In this document: piece by piece, positions 1-7,638 of the stretch
Numbering within the stretch: position 1 is the first letter of the stretch
Layout of the letters: each line of letters begins with the position of its first letter
Source: Massilia litorea
GTDB lineage: Bacteria > Pseudomonadota > Gammaproteobacteria > Burkholderiales > Burkholderiaceae_D
Assembly: GCF_015101885.1 (NCBI RefSeq)
Contig: NZ_CP062941.1
Span: 3,038,001 to 3,102,000 of the forward strand
DNA length: 64,000 bases
Direction: 5' to 3'
The notes under the pieces: model-generated
Told to the model about the DNA's origin: nothing
The model's input: the letters and a program-made list of their open reading frames with translations, nothing else
Database searches by the model: none
Program-made: the position numbers and the translations under genes

Positions 1-2718
1 GCGATCCTGGCGCAGATCGGCACCCAGCCGCCCGTGCCCGGCTTCGACACCAAGCTCAGCGAGCGTCCGGTCTGGTTCAGTTTTTCGCCGATGTCGGCCT
101 CGGTCGAACAGGACGTCATCGAATTCCCCTCGCGCCACGCGCTGTCGATCCGTTGCTGGGACGCCACAACCCTCCGCCCCCTGGGCGAGGCCAGCCGCAG
201 CCATGCGACCGGCGCGATCGATCCGGTCAAAGCCGGCTTCGCGCTGCGCATGGCGCGCCTGCCGTCGCAAGTCCTGTGTAGCGGCACCTTCGCCGGTCCC
301 GCCCGTTTGAGCGTGGCGCAATGGCCATCCGAACAATTCGCCTTGTCGGTCGAGCAATATCACCGCAAGTCGGGGCTGCTCGACGGCGGCATGATCGTGC
401 TGGCCCTGTTCGTACTGCTGACCGCGCTGATCAACCGCCAGCCTTTGTATGTGCTGTTCTCGGGCTGGCTGATCCTGAACCTGCGCATCGGCGCGCTCTC
501 GGCCGGCTGGGACATCCAGTGGCTGGGGCAGAGCATTCCCGCCGACTGGCTGTTGACCTCGCGCTCGGTGACGATCACGCTGTACGGCATCGCGACCCTC
601 ACCCTGTACCAGACCCTGCTGCGCGAAAGCCTGGAAGACTTGCGCTATGCGGCCCCGATGCGCGTCATGCAGTGGCTGTGCCTGCCGATGCTGGCGGCGG
701 CCGTGCTGGTTCCTTACCGCGTCTATTTACCGATGCTGTGGGTGATTTGCGCCTGCTGCCTGTCGATGATGACGGTGGGCCTGTTCAAGGTCATCGTCGA
801 ATCGCGCAACCGGGTCGCGTCCTGGTTCGCCGCCTCGTTCGCGCTGACCTTCGTCGCCTCGCTGGCCGAGATCGTCTCGGCGGCGCTCGGCATGCACGAA
901 GTCATCGGCGTGATCAACAGCGTGACGGCGGCCCTGGCCTCGAGCCTGCTGGCCGCGCTCGCGGTGGCCGAGCAGATGCGCGCGGAAACGGAAAAGCGCG
1001 AGGAAGCCCAGCAAAAGCTGGAGCATGCCTACGAGGCGATGCCGGTCGGCTTGTTCACCCTGGATATGTACGGCCACTTCCAGAGCGCCAATCCGGCGCT
1101 GCGCAAGATGCTGGGCGCGGACAATTTCGAGCTCGGCCGTACCGCCTGGCGCCATTTTTTCAGCGAAAATGTCTGGATGGAACTCCATGAGCAGGTGCAT
1201 GGCCGCAGCGATGCCGAGCTCGAGATCGCCAACCGCGACGGCAGCCGTCGCTTCCTGGTCAGCGCTACCCTGGCGCGCGGACGCATCGAAGGCGTACTGC
1301 AGGACGTCACCGAGAAGCACAAGGCCACCGAGCAATTGCGCTTCATGGCCAACAACGATCCGCTGACCAAGGTCTTCAACCGGCGCGGCATCGAGAAGAT
1401 GTTCGAGGGCGCGGCCACCTCGCTGGCGGCGGGCAAGCCGATGGCGATCGCCTACATCGACCTCGACCGTTTTAAACTGATCAACGACCTGTTCGGCCAT
1501 GGCGCCGGCGACGAAGTGCTGAAACAAGTCTGCGAGCGCATGGCGATGATGCTGGCCGGCGGCCAGCAGATCGGCCGCGTCGGCGGCGACGAATTCGTCA
1601 TCGTCATGCCGGACACGGCCATCCCGCTGGCCTCGCTGATCTGCCGCGGCATTGTCGACCGTATCGGCGGCACGCCATACCGGGTCGGCGACAAGGCCTT
1701 CCACGTGCGCGGTTCGGTCGGCTTGATCGAAGTGTCGAACGGGATGCCGATGAAGGATGCCATCTCCGCCGCCGACCGCGCCTGCCGCTCGGCCAAGGAA
1801 TCAAGCGACGGCCTGGTCGTGTACGAACGCAATGCCGCCGCCTTCCACGAGCGCGAAGCCGAGCTGAACCTCGTGGCGCGCCTGCAGGGGCCGAACGCGA
1901 CCGACGGCCTGTTCCTGGAAATGCAGCCGATCATGTCGCTGAAGAATCCGGGCGAGTCGCTGAATTTCGAGGTGCTGCTGCGCATGCGCGGGCTCGACGG
2001 CCGCGTGCTGCCGGCCGGCCCGCTGATCGGCGCGGCCGAGAAGTGCGGACGCGCCAGCGTGATCGACCGCTGGGTGCTGACCACGACCCTGGGCTGGATC
2101 GCCGAAAACATCTCGCGCCTGCCGCATACCCGGTTCGTCTGCATGAATTTGTCGGGCGCGTCGCTCAATGACGAGCGCTTCGTGGCCGATACGCTGGAGA
2201 TCCTGGCCCGCCACGTGCACGTGGCCAGCCGCCTGTGCATGGAAATCACCGAGAGCGTCGCCTTGCACGACCTCGACAACACGCGCCGCTTCATCGACCA
2301 GGTGCGCAATTTCGGCGTGAAAGTGGCGCTCGACGACTTCGGCGCCGGCTACACCTCCTTCTCCTACCTGAAGGAACTCCCGGCCGACGTGCTGAAGATC
2401 GACGGCCAGTTCGTCGTCAACATCAATGCGCACCCGGCGAACGTGGCGATCGTCGAGGCCATCGTCAGCCTGGCGGTGAATCTGGGCATGAAGACGATCG
2501 CCGAGTGGGCCGAGGATGCCGCCACCGTGCAGACCCTGGCCGAGATCGGCGTCGACTATGTACAGGGCTGGGCCGTGGCGCGCTCGCAGCCGCCGGAGCG
2601 CATGCTGACCGCCGCCTCGTCGGCCAGCTTCATCCAGGATCCGGAACTGATCGAGATGTTGCCGACGCTGGGGCGCGGCGCCGCGCTGGATCTGCATGGG
2701 ATCATGAAGCTGCATTGA
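1..2718 (+). CDS. 7TM-PAS-GGDEF-EAL c-di-GMP protein, 5' truncated
   Basis: The reading frame is open to the left edge of the window, so the N-terminus is missing; a GTG at 34 is in frame but probably internal. About 110 visible residues of a probable extracytoplasmic sensor domain are followed by roughly seven hydrophobic helices (nt 350-960), as in 7TM-DISM receptors. A PAS-like segment (nt 1021-1310) comes next, then a GGDEF domain with an intact GGDEF motif at nt 1581-1595, and a C-terminal EAL domain. The EAL signature is EVLLR, keeping the metal-binding Glu, and DDFG and a KIDG-type segment are present. The protein should sit in the inner membrane and make and/or degrade c-di-GMP. Both catalytic motifs look intact, so net activity cannot be read from sequence. 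It is read convergently with the next gene, with a REP-like hairpin between them. Confidence 0.85.
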   Translation, partial: AILAQIGTQPPVPGFDTKLSERPVWFSFSPMSASVEQDVIEFPSRHALSIRCWDATTLRPLGEASRSHATGAIDPVKAGFALRMARLPSQVLCSGTFAGPARLSVAQWPSEQFALSVEQYHRKSGLLDGGMIVLALFVLLTALINRQPLYVLFSGWLILNLRIGALSAGWDIQWLGQSIPADWLLTSRSVTITLYGIATLTLYQTLLRESLEDLRYAAPMRVMQWLCLPMLAAAVLVPYRVYLPMLWVICACCLSMMTVGLFKVIVESRNRVASWFAASFALTFVASLAEIVSAALGMHEVIGVINSVTAALASSLLAALAVAEQMRAETEKREEAQQKLEHAYEAMPVGLFTLDMYGHFQSANPALRKMLGADNFELGRTAWRHFFSENVWMELHEQVHGRSDAELEIANRDGSRRFLVSATLARGRIEGVLQDVTEKHKATEQLRFMANNDPLTKVFNRRGIEKMFEGAATSLAAGKPMAIAYIDLDRFKLINDLFGHGAGDEVLKQVCERMAMMLAGGQQIGRVGGDEFVIVMPDTAIPLASLICRGIVDRIGGTPYRVGDKAFHVRGSVGLIEVSNGMPMKDAISAADRACRSAKESSDGLVVYERNAAAFHEREAELNLVARLQGPNATDGLFLEMQPIMSLKNPGESLNFEVLLRMRGLDGRVLPAGPLIGAAEKCGRASVIDRWVLTTTLGWIAENISRLPHTRFVCMNLSGASLNDERFVADTLEILARHVHVASRLCMEITESVALHDLDNTRRFIDQVRNFGVKVALDDFGAGYTSFSYLKELPADVLKIDGQFVVNINAHPANVAIVEAIVSLAVNLGMKTIAEWAEDAATVQTLAEIGVDYVQGWAVARSQPPERMLTAASSASFIQDPELIEMLPTLGRGAALDLHGIMKLH

Positions 2719-2735
2719 TTCCTGGGGCGCGGTTC

Positions 2736-2755
2736 GGTGGGCACCCGTGCCCACC
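2736..2755. repeat. REP-like hairpin between convergent genes
   Basis: GGTGGGCAC and GTGCCCACC form a perfect 9-bp inverted repeat with a two-base centre. The GTGGGC/GCCCAC core is shared with the hairpins near 16.3 kb and 28.5 kb. There is no T-run, so it is not a classic intrinsic terminator, although it lies between two convergent stop codons. Confidence 0.6.
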
Positions 2756-2759
2756 AGGC

Positions 2760-3158
2760 CTACTGGATCGTCGCCAGGGTCGGACGCGCGTGACGGTCGG
2801 CATCAATCACCAGCAATTGGGCACGCGCTGCCTTGAGCGTGGCGACATCGCGCGCCAGCGGGCGGTCGGTCTTCACCTCGGCCACACGCGGGCGCCAGGC
2901 CTGCTGGCGCTGCAGGGCGTGGGGCGCCTCGTAGCGCTGCACGGCCGGCGAACGGACGTCGGCGGCGGGCTGCGTGCTCTCGCTACCTGCGACGCTGACC
3001 AGGCGCGTTGCCTGGGAGCCGCCTTCGCAAGGCTGGTCGGTCAGCGTCACATGACCGCCGGCGTCGACGCATTTCAGAATCTCGGAACCCGCCAGTGCGG
3101 CAGGAGCGGCGGCGATTGCCGTAAAAACCAGGGTCAGCTGAGAGGCCAGGCGTTTCAT
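2760..3158 (-). CDS. secreted DUF4124-like protein
   Basis: A protein of 132 residues. The ATG at 3158 is chosen because GGAGG lies five bases upstream; an in-frame ATG four codons earlier lacks such a site. The N-terminus MKRLASQLTLVFTAIAAAP is a typical Sec signal peptide with likely cleavage after ALA. The next stretch, EILKCVDAGGHVTLTDQPC, has the Cys-containing 'K C x D x x G ... T D x P C' pattern of DUF4124, a family of small periplasmic proteins common in betaproteobacteria. The rest is low in predicted structure. The function is unknown; the gene stands alone and faces the preceding gene. Confidence 0.65.
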   Translation of the reverse strand: MKRLASQLTLVFTAIAAAPAALAGSEILKCVDAGGHVTLTDQPCEGGSQATRLVSVAGSESTQPAADVRSPAVQRYEAPHALQRQQAWRPRVAEVKTDRPLARDVATLKAARAQLLVIDADRHARPTLATIQ

Positions 3159-3295
3159 GGCGTCCTCCATCGATATGATGGACCCATTGTCCCAGTCGAG
3201 ACTGCCTTACTCTGTTAGGTGCTGCACGGTGCGCGGATATTGTCAAAAAAACTACGCATGAGCTCGCTCAGCGGTAGATGGCGGGCGACATTGGC

Positions 3296-3667
3296 TCAGG
3301 GACGCTGGGCAACGAGCTGGATCTCGACCAGATAACCGTAGTGCAGGCCAGGGACCGGCACCACCGCGCGTGCCGGTTTGTGCTCGCCGAACACGCGCGC
3401 GTAGATGTTGTTGAAGGCAGGCCAGTGATCGACGCCTGCCAGGTAGGCCGTGCATTGCACGACGTCGTTGAAGCCGCAGCCGGCCGCGCGCAGGACCTGC
3501 TCGCATTGCGCAAAGACCGAGTCGCACTGCACCTCGAAGAAGGCATCCTGGGCGACGGTATCCCGGGCCGGGAGGATGCCCGACAGGAAGACCAGGCCGC
3601 CGGCCGCCACCGCCTGCGAATAGTGTCCGGCGGGCGGCGGCAGTTCGGCCGACTGGATGAATTCCAT
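3296..3667 (-). CDS. RidA/YjgF family enamine/imine deaminase
   Basis: A 123-residue protein that spans the usual RidA fold (about 125 aa). It begins MEFIQSAELPPPAGHYSQAV, the classic family N-terminus, and continues with VFLSGILP and a C-terminal VEIQLVA strand. The conserved active-site Arg of archetypal RidA (in the R-x-x-V-x-V region) appears as ARAVVPVPGL. RidA enzymes hydrolyse reactive enamines and imines such as 2-aminoacrylate and 2-aminocrotonate in the cytosol. Its ATG overlaps the stop of the upstream threonine dehydratase in a TGATG junction, implying translational coupling. That fits, because dehydratases generate exactly these intermediates. Confidence 0.85.
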   Translation of the reverse strand: MEFIQSAELPPPAGHYSQAVAAGGLVFLSGILPARDTVAQDAFFEVQCDSVFAQCEQVLRAAGCGFNDVVQCTAYLAGVDHWPAFNNIYARVFGEHKPARAVVPVPGLHYGYLVEIQLVAQRP

Positions 3668-4629
3668 CAGGCCACCAGCTCGCCAAAGCGCGACAGGTCG
3701 ACGTTGCCGCCGCTGATCAACACGCCGACGCGCTTGCCCGCCACCGGCACCACGCCGCACAGGGCCGCCGCTGCGCCCAGGCAACCGGTCGGCTCGACGA
3801 CCATCTTCATCCGTTCGGCGAAGAATTTCATGGTCTCGACCAGCTGCGCATCGGTCACCGTCACGATGTCGTCGACGCGGCGCCGGATCACCTCGAAATT
3901 GTGCTCGCCCACATGGGTCACCATGGCGCCGTCGGCGATCGTCTTCGGCACGCCGATGTGGACGATTTCGCCTTTGCGCAAGGACTGCTGGCCGTCGTTG
4001 CCCGCTTCCGGCTCGACGCCGATCACCTTGCAATCGGGAGACAAGCCGCTCGCCGCCAGTGCGCTGCCGGCCAGCAGGCCGCCGCCGCCGAGCGGCACCA
4101 GCAGGATGTCGAGCGGACCCACGTCTTCGAACAGTTCCCTGGCCGCCGTGCCCTGGCCGCAGATCACGTCCGGATGGTCGTAGGGCGGAATCAGGGTCAT
4201 GCCGCGCTCGGCTGCCAGGCGGTTCGCGATCTCTTCGCGGTTTTCCGTGTAGCGGTCGTAGAAGATCACTTCGCCGCCGTATTCCTTCGTCGCCTGGACC
4301 TTCAGGGCCGGCGCGTCGTTCGGCATGATGATGGTGGCGCGGATGCCGGCCAGGCGCGCCGACAGGGCGATCGCCTGTGCGTGGTTCCCCGACGAGAAGG
4401 TCAGCACGCCGGCCGCGCGCTGGGCGTCCGTGAAGCGCGCGATGGCATTGAAGGCGCCGCGGAATTTGAAGGCGCCCATGCGCTGGTAGTTCTCGCACTT
4501 GAAGAACAGCCTGGCGCCCGTGCGGGCGTCGGCGGTGGCCGAGGTCAGTACCGGCGTGCGGTGGGCGGCGCCTGCGAGGCGCGCGGCGGCCTGTTCGACG
4601 TCGCTGTATTGGAGCATGGATTCGGTCAT
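3667..4629 (-). CDS. PLP-dependent threonine/serine dehydratase
   Basis: A 320-residue fold-type II PLP enzyme. The PLP-lysine motif is in GAFKFRGAFNA (about residue 50) and the phosphate-binding glycine loop GGGGLLAG is near residue 175. The length matches the catabolic, ACT-domain-less class (TdcB-like threonine ammonia-lyase or serine racemase/dehydratase), not the roughly 500-residue biosynthetic IlvA. The reaction would be L-threonine or L-serine to the 2-oxoacid and ammonia through an enamine. The ATG at 4629 begins MTESMLQYSD; no strong ribosome-binding site is visible, and a second ATG four codons in is possible. It lies 23 nt downstream of the histidine kinase gene and is coupled to ridA. 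Exact substrate preference (Thr, Ser or hydroxyaspartate) cannot be read here. Confidence 0.85.
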   Translation of the reverse strand: MTESMLQYSDVEQAAARLAGAAHRTPVLTSATADARTGARLFFKCENYQRMGAFKFRGAFNAIARFTDAQRAAGVLTFSSGNHAQAIALSARLAGIRATIIMPNDAPALKVQATKEYGGEVIFYDRYTENREEIANRLAAERGMTLIPPYDHPDVICGQGTAARELFEDVGPLDILLVPLGGGGLLAGSALAASGLSPDCKVIGVEPEAGNDGQQSLRKGEIVHIGVPKTIADGAMVTHVGEHNFEVIRRRVDDIVTVTDAQLVETMKFFAERMKMVVEPTGCLGAAAALCGVVPVAGKRVGVLISGGNVDLSRFGELVA

Positions 4630-4652
4630 GGGAATAAAGAGCGGGAGAATGA

Positions 4653-6023
4653 TCAGGAGGCGAGGGGCAGCGCCAGTTGCACCAGCAGCCCGCCGCCTTC
4701 GCGGTTGCGTACCGTCAGCTCCGCATTGTGGCGGCTGACGACGCGTTCGACAATCGCCAGGCCCAGGCCCGCGCCGTTCGCCTGGCCGCGCGCCGTATCC
4801 AGGCGCGTGAAGGGTTTCAGCAGCTGGTTGATCTGGTCGTCCGGCACGCCGGGGCCGTGGTCCGCGATCTCGACGACCGCGCGCCGGCCCTGGGCCGTGG
4901 TGCGCACGTGGCAGGCGAAATCGAGCTGCGTGAATTCCTCGCCCGGGGTGCGGCCGTAGCGGCGCGCGTTCTCGACGACGTTGTTGATCACGCGGCGCAG
5001 GTCGATCTCGTTGCCGAGTACCTGCACGTCGTCTTCGATGTCGGTCGATACGCGCATGCCGGGCAGGCGGGTCGCATGCTGGGCGCAGTCGGCCAGCAGG
5101 TGCGAGACTTCCACCGGCACGAAGCTGGAGGCTTCGGTCGGCTTGGCGTAGTCGAGGAACTGGCCGATGATCGCGTCCATCTGGGCGATGTCCGACTGCA
5201 TGCCTTCGCGCGCATCCGTCGACAGGCTCGCCATCTCGAGTTCGAGCTGCATGCGCGCCAGCGGCGTGCGCAGGTCGTGCGAGATGCCGGCCAAAATCAC
5301 GGCGCGGTCCTTTTCGACCTGCGCCAGGTCTTCGACCATCTGGTTGAAGCTGCGGTTGGCCTCGATGATCTCGCGCGAGCCTTTCTCGGGCAGCGGCGCG
5401 GGGCGCTCGCCCTTGGCGATCACGCGCGCCGCGGCCGTCAGGCGCGCCAGCGGCAGGTTGATCAGGCTCGAGATGAAGGCAGCGCCCAGCAGCGACATGA
5501 TGCCCACCACACTGGCCCAGCCGAACCACTGCACCCGCGTCAGGCCCGCGATGCGTTCGCGTTCCAGCATCAGCCAGTATTCGTCGTCCTCGATGTTGAA
5601 GCTGATGTAGAAGCCCGGCACGCCGTTCACGCGGCTGGAGAAGCGGGTCTGCGGGCCGAGTTTTTCGCGCACGGCGGCGGCGATCTCGGGCATCAGGGCG
5701 TTCGACGGCGGCGGATCGACCTTGTCGGTGTCTTCCAGCGCGAAGATGCGGATGCCTTCGTTCGACACCAGTTCGAGCAGCAGTTCGCGCCGCAGGTCGG
5801 GCGCCGAATGGGTCAGCGCCGCCTTGGTGATGGTGACCACCGAGACCACCAGTTCGGCCGTCTGCTGCACCTGCGGACCGCGCTGGAACACGTTGAGCAT
5901 GCCGATCCAGGAGCCCATCGACAGCGTCGTGAGCAGGGAGAGCAGGAAGAAGGTGCGCCAGAACAGCCCGCTGCGCATCCAGTTCATGCGGCCCGGGCGT
6001 GGAGACGGAATCGATGCGAGCAC
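4653..6023 (-). CDS. envZ: EnvZ-type sensor histidine kinase
   Basis: A 456-residue inner-membrane kinase. A first transmembrane helix (about residues 20-45, LFWRTFFLLSLLTTL) is followed by a periplasmic region of about 115 residues and a second helix (about 165-190). HAMP comes next, then a DHp domain with the H-box GISHDLRTPLARMQ around residue 245. The ATPase domain shows an N-box (NNVVENARRYGR) and G-box (DHGPGVPDD, then GAGLGLAIVERV). It should phosphorylate the OmpR-like regulator encoded upstream. The GTG start at 6023 overlaps that gene's TAG stop (TAGTG), giving translational coupling; an ATG at 5987 is the alternative start. The assignment to EnvZ rests on its pairing with an OmpR-type regulator and the overall layout; the signal it senses is unknown. 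Confidence 0.8.
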   Translation of the reverse strand: MLASIPSPRPGRMNWMRSGLFWRTFFLLSLLTTLSMGSWIGMLNVFQRGPQVQQTAELVVSVVTITKAALTHSAPDLRRELLLELVSNEGIRIFALEDTDKVDPPPSNALMPEIAAAVREKLGPQTRFSSRVNGVPGFYISFNIEDDEYWLMLERERIAGLTRVQWFGWASVVGIMSLLGAAFISSLINLPLARLTAAARVIAKGERPAPLPEKGSREIIEANRSFNQMVEDLAQVEKDRAVILAGISHDLRTPLARMQLELEMASLSTDAREGMQSDIAQMDAIIGQFLDYAKPTEASSFVPVEVSHLLADCAQHATRLPGMRVSTDIEDDVQVLGNEIDLRRVINNVVENARRYGRTPGEEFTQLDFACHVRTTAQGRRAVVEIADHGPGVPDDQINQLLKPFTRLDTARGQANGAGLGLAIVERVVSRHNAELTVRNREGGGLLVQLALPLAS

Positions 6024-6808
6024 TAGCGCGGCTGTCCTTCAGGGATGAACACGTAGCCCAGGCCCCAGACGGTCTGGATGTACAGCGGGCTCGAAGGATC
6101 GGGTTCGATCAGCTTGCGCAGGCGCGAGATCTGCACGTCGAGCGAACGGTCGAAGACTTCGTATTCGCGGCCCCTGGCCAGTTCCATCAGCTTCTCGCGC
6201 GAGAGCGGCTGGCGCGCATGGCGCGCAAACACCTTCAGCACCGAGAACTCGCCGGTGGTCAGCGGCACCGTCTCGCCGTTTTTCTTGAGCGTGCGGGTGC
6301 CGAGATCGAGCACGAACTGGCCGAATTCGAAGGTCTGCGGCGTCTCCGAGGGCGCACCCGGGATTTCGTCCGGACCCTTGCGGCGCAGCACGGCGCCGAT
6401 GCGGGCCACCAGTTCGCGCGGATTGAAAGGCTTGGGCAGGTAATCGTCGGCGCCCATCTCGAGGCCGACGATGCGGTCCACGTCTTCGCCCTTGGCGGTC
6501 AGCATGATGATCGGCGTCTGGTCGCCGGCGCCGCGCAGGCGGCGGCAGATCGACAGGCCGTCCTCGCCGGGCAGCATCAGGTCCAGCACCAGCAGGTCGT
6601 AGCGCTCGCGCAGCCAGAGCTTGTTCATCGCCGGCGCGCTTTCGGCCGTGACGACCTGGAAGCCTTGTTCCGTCAGGTAGCGCCGTAGCAGGTCGCGCAG
6701 GCGCACGTCGTCGTCGACGACCATGATCTTGGCGCTGTGGCCGCCATTCGTGGCCGTCGTGGCGGTGCCGGAGGCGTTGCCCATATTCGTGTTGGAGGCT
6801 GAATTCAT
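6023..6808 (-). CDS. ompR: OmpR-family response regulator
   Basis: A 261-residue regulator. After a low-complexity N-terminal extension rich in Asn, Thr and Ala (about 25 residues) comes a receiver domain: acidic pocket VVDDD, phosphoacceptor Asp in LVLDLMLPGEDG, and Lys in PKPF. The C-terminal winged helix ends with the OmpR-family hallmark IQTVWGLGYVFIPEG. Overall similarity and the E-box-like 'DRSLDVQISRLRKLIE' segment fit OmpR of betaproteobacteria, which controls porin, osmotic or envelope genes. ATG at 6808; an ATG eight codons in is also possible, and neither has a clear Shine-Dalgarno. It is the first gene of ompR-envZ-dehydratase-ridA, and the whole run could be one transcript. Confidence 0.85.
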   Translation of the reverse strand: MNSASNTNMGNASGTATTATNGGHSAKIMVVDDDVRLRDLLRRYLTEQGFQVVTAESAPAMNKLWLRERYDLLVLDLMLPGEDGLSICRRLRGAGDQTPIIMLTAKGEDVDRIVGLEMGADDYLPKPFNPRELVARIGAVLRRKGPDEIPGAPSETPQTFEFGQFVLDLGTRTLKKNGETVPLTTGEFSVLKVFARHARQPLSREKLMELARGREYEVFDRSLDVQISRLRKLIEPDPSSPLYIQTVWGLGYVFIPEGQPR

Positions 6809-6893
6809 ATGCTGTTAGTTTGTCAGATTCATATCGCTATGGTAACTTCTGTCCGCGCCGATTTTGGGAATTACAGACAGGGCATTACATTGT

Positions 6894-6910
6894 GTTACAA
6901 ACTTTACCCA
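6894..6910. promoter_or_regulatory. candidate OmpR-type binding site
   Basis: The unusually AT-rich 194-bp gap between divergent ompR and the small secreted gene carries GTTACA followed three bases later by TTTACC. This resembles the direct GTTACA-type half-sites of enterobacterial OmpR. One of the two half-sites is imperfect, so this is suggestive only. Confidence 0.3.
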
Positions 6911-7002
6911 ATCAGTCTTATCCCGGATCCTCGTTCCACATACACTGGGAACCAATGCAACACAGCTTATCCGTTTATCCAGCACCACGGAAGAGGAACA
7001 CC

Positions 7003-7428
7003 ATGACAAACGCGCTCGACAAAACCAATGCAGCAGCCCAGGCCAAGGGCCGGCTCGCCCGCCTGGCGCGCCAAGGTGTGGCCCTGTGCGTGCTCGTCTG
7101 TGCCGGCGTCGGTGCGGCACAGGCACAATACCATGGCCGGCGCGATGACGCCCAATTGCCGCCGCCGCCATCGGCCCGCGTCGATCGGGTCCCGGCACCG
7201 GCGCCCCAGCAAGTCGAACAGCCGCGCGAGCAGCGCATGTACGATCAGGTGCGCGAGCAGCAGCGCGCCTACGAAGAGCAGCGCCGCCAGCCTGTCCAGG
7301 CGCAGGGAGAGGGTAACCGCGAAGGCGGCCGCCGCGCCGGACGCCTGACGCCGGACGAGCGGCGCGACCTGCGGCGCCAGATCAACGAAGCGGGAATGGA
7401 CATCTATCCGAACGCGCAGCGGCGCTGA
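7003..7428 (+). CDS. small secreted Arg/Gln-rich protein
   Basis: A 141-residue protein of unknown function. ATG at 7003 with AGAGGA five bases upstream. After a basic N-terminus, a hydrophobic stretch (GVALCVLVCAGVGAAQA, about residues 25-41) looks like a Sec signal peptide ending AQA. The mature part is disordered-looking: a Pro-rich segment, a Gln/Arg/Glu-rich stretch, and a C-terminal motif LTPDERRDLRRQINEAGMD. I recall that motif at the end of other small exported betaproteobacterial proteins. It is divergent from ompR, so OmpR control is conceivable. An intrinsic terminator follows directly. Confidence 0.6.
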   Translation: MTNALDKTNAAAQAKGRLARLARQGVALCVLVCAGVGAAQAQYHGRRDDAQLPPPPSARVDRVPAPAPQQVEQPREQRMYDQVREQQRAYEEQRRQPVQAQGEGNREGGRRAGRLTPDERRDLRRQINEAGMDIYPNAQRR

Positions 7429-7453
7429 GCCGCACGGGTGTGATCGAAACGAA

Positions 7454-7477
7454 AGCCGGGCTCAACCCGGCTTTTTT
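7454..7477 (+). terminator. intrinsic terminator
   Basis: AGCCGGG and CCCGGCT pair across a five-base loop (CTCAA) and are followed by a run of Ts. It starts 25 bases after the stop of the small secreted gene. Confidence 0.9.
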
Positions 7478-7638
7478 CATGGAACAGGCGCTGCACGTGT
7501 TATGCCAGGCCGTGTTGATGAGAATCGGTGAGAATTGTTGTTAACGATTATTTATTTATTCGTGACAACATGATACGCTCCTACCTTGCGCACCTTGAAG
7601 CATCGTCAAGGGGCCGCTCAATCACCTGGAGCACGCAC

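Noticed and set aside
7525..7570. AT-rich stretch before the FapA-family gene as a Fur box
   Set aside because: It has GAGAAT and ATTATTTAT pieces but no convincing 19-bp match; treated as general promoter-like DNA.
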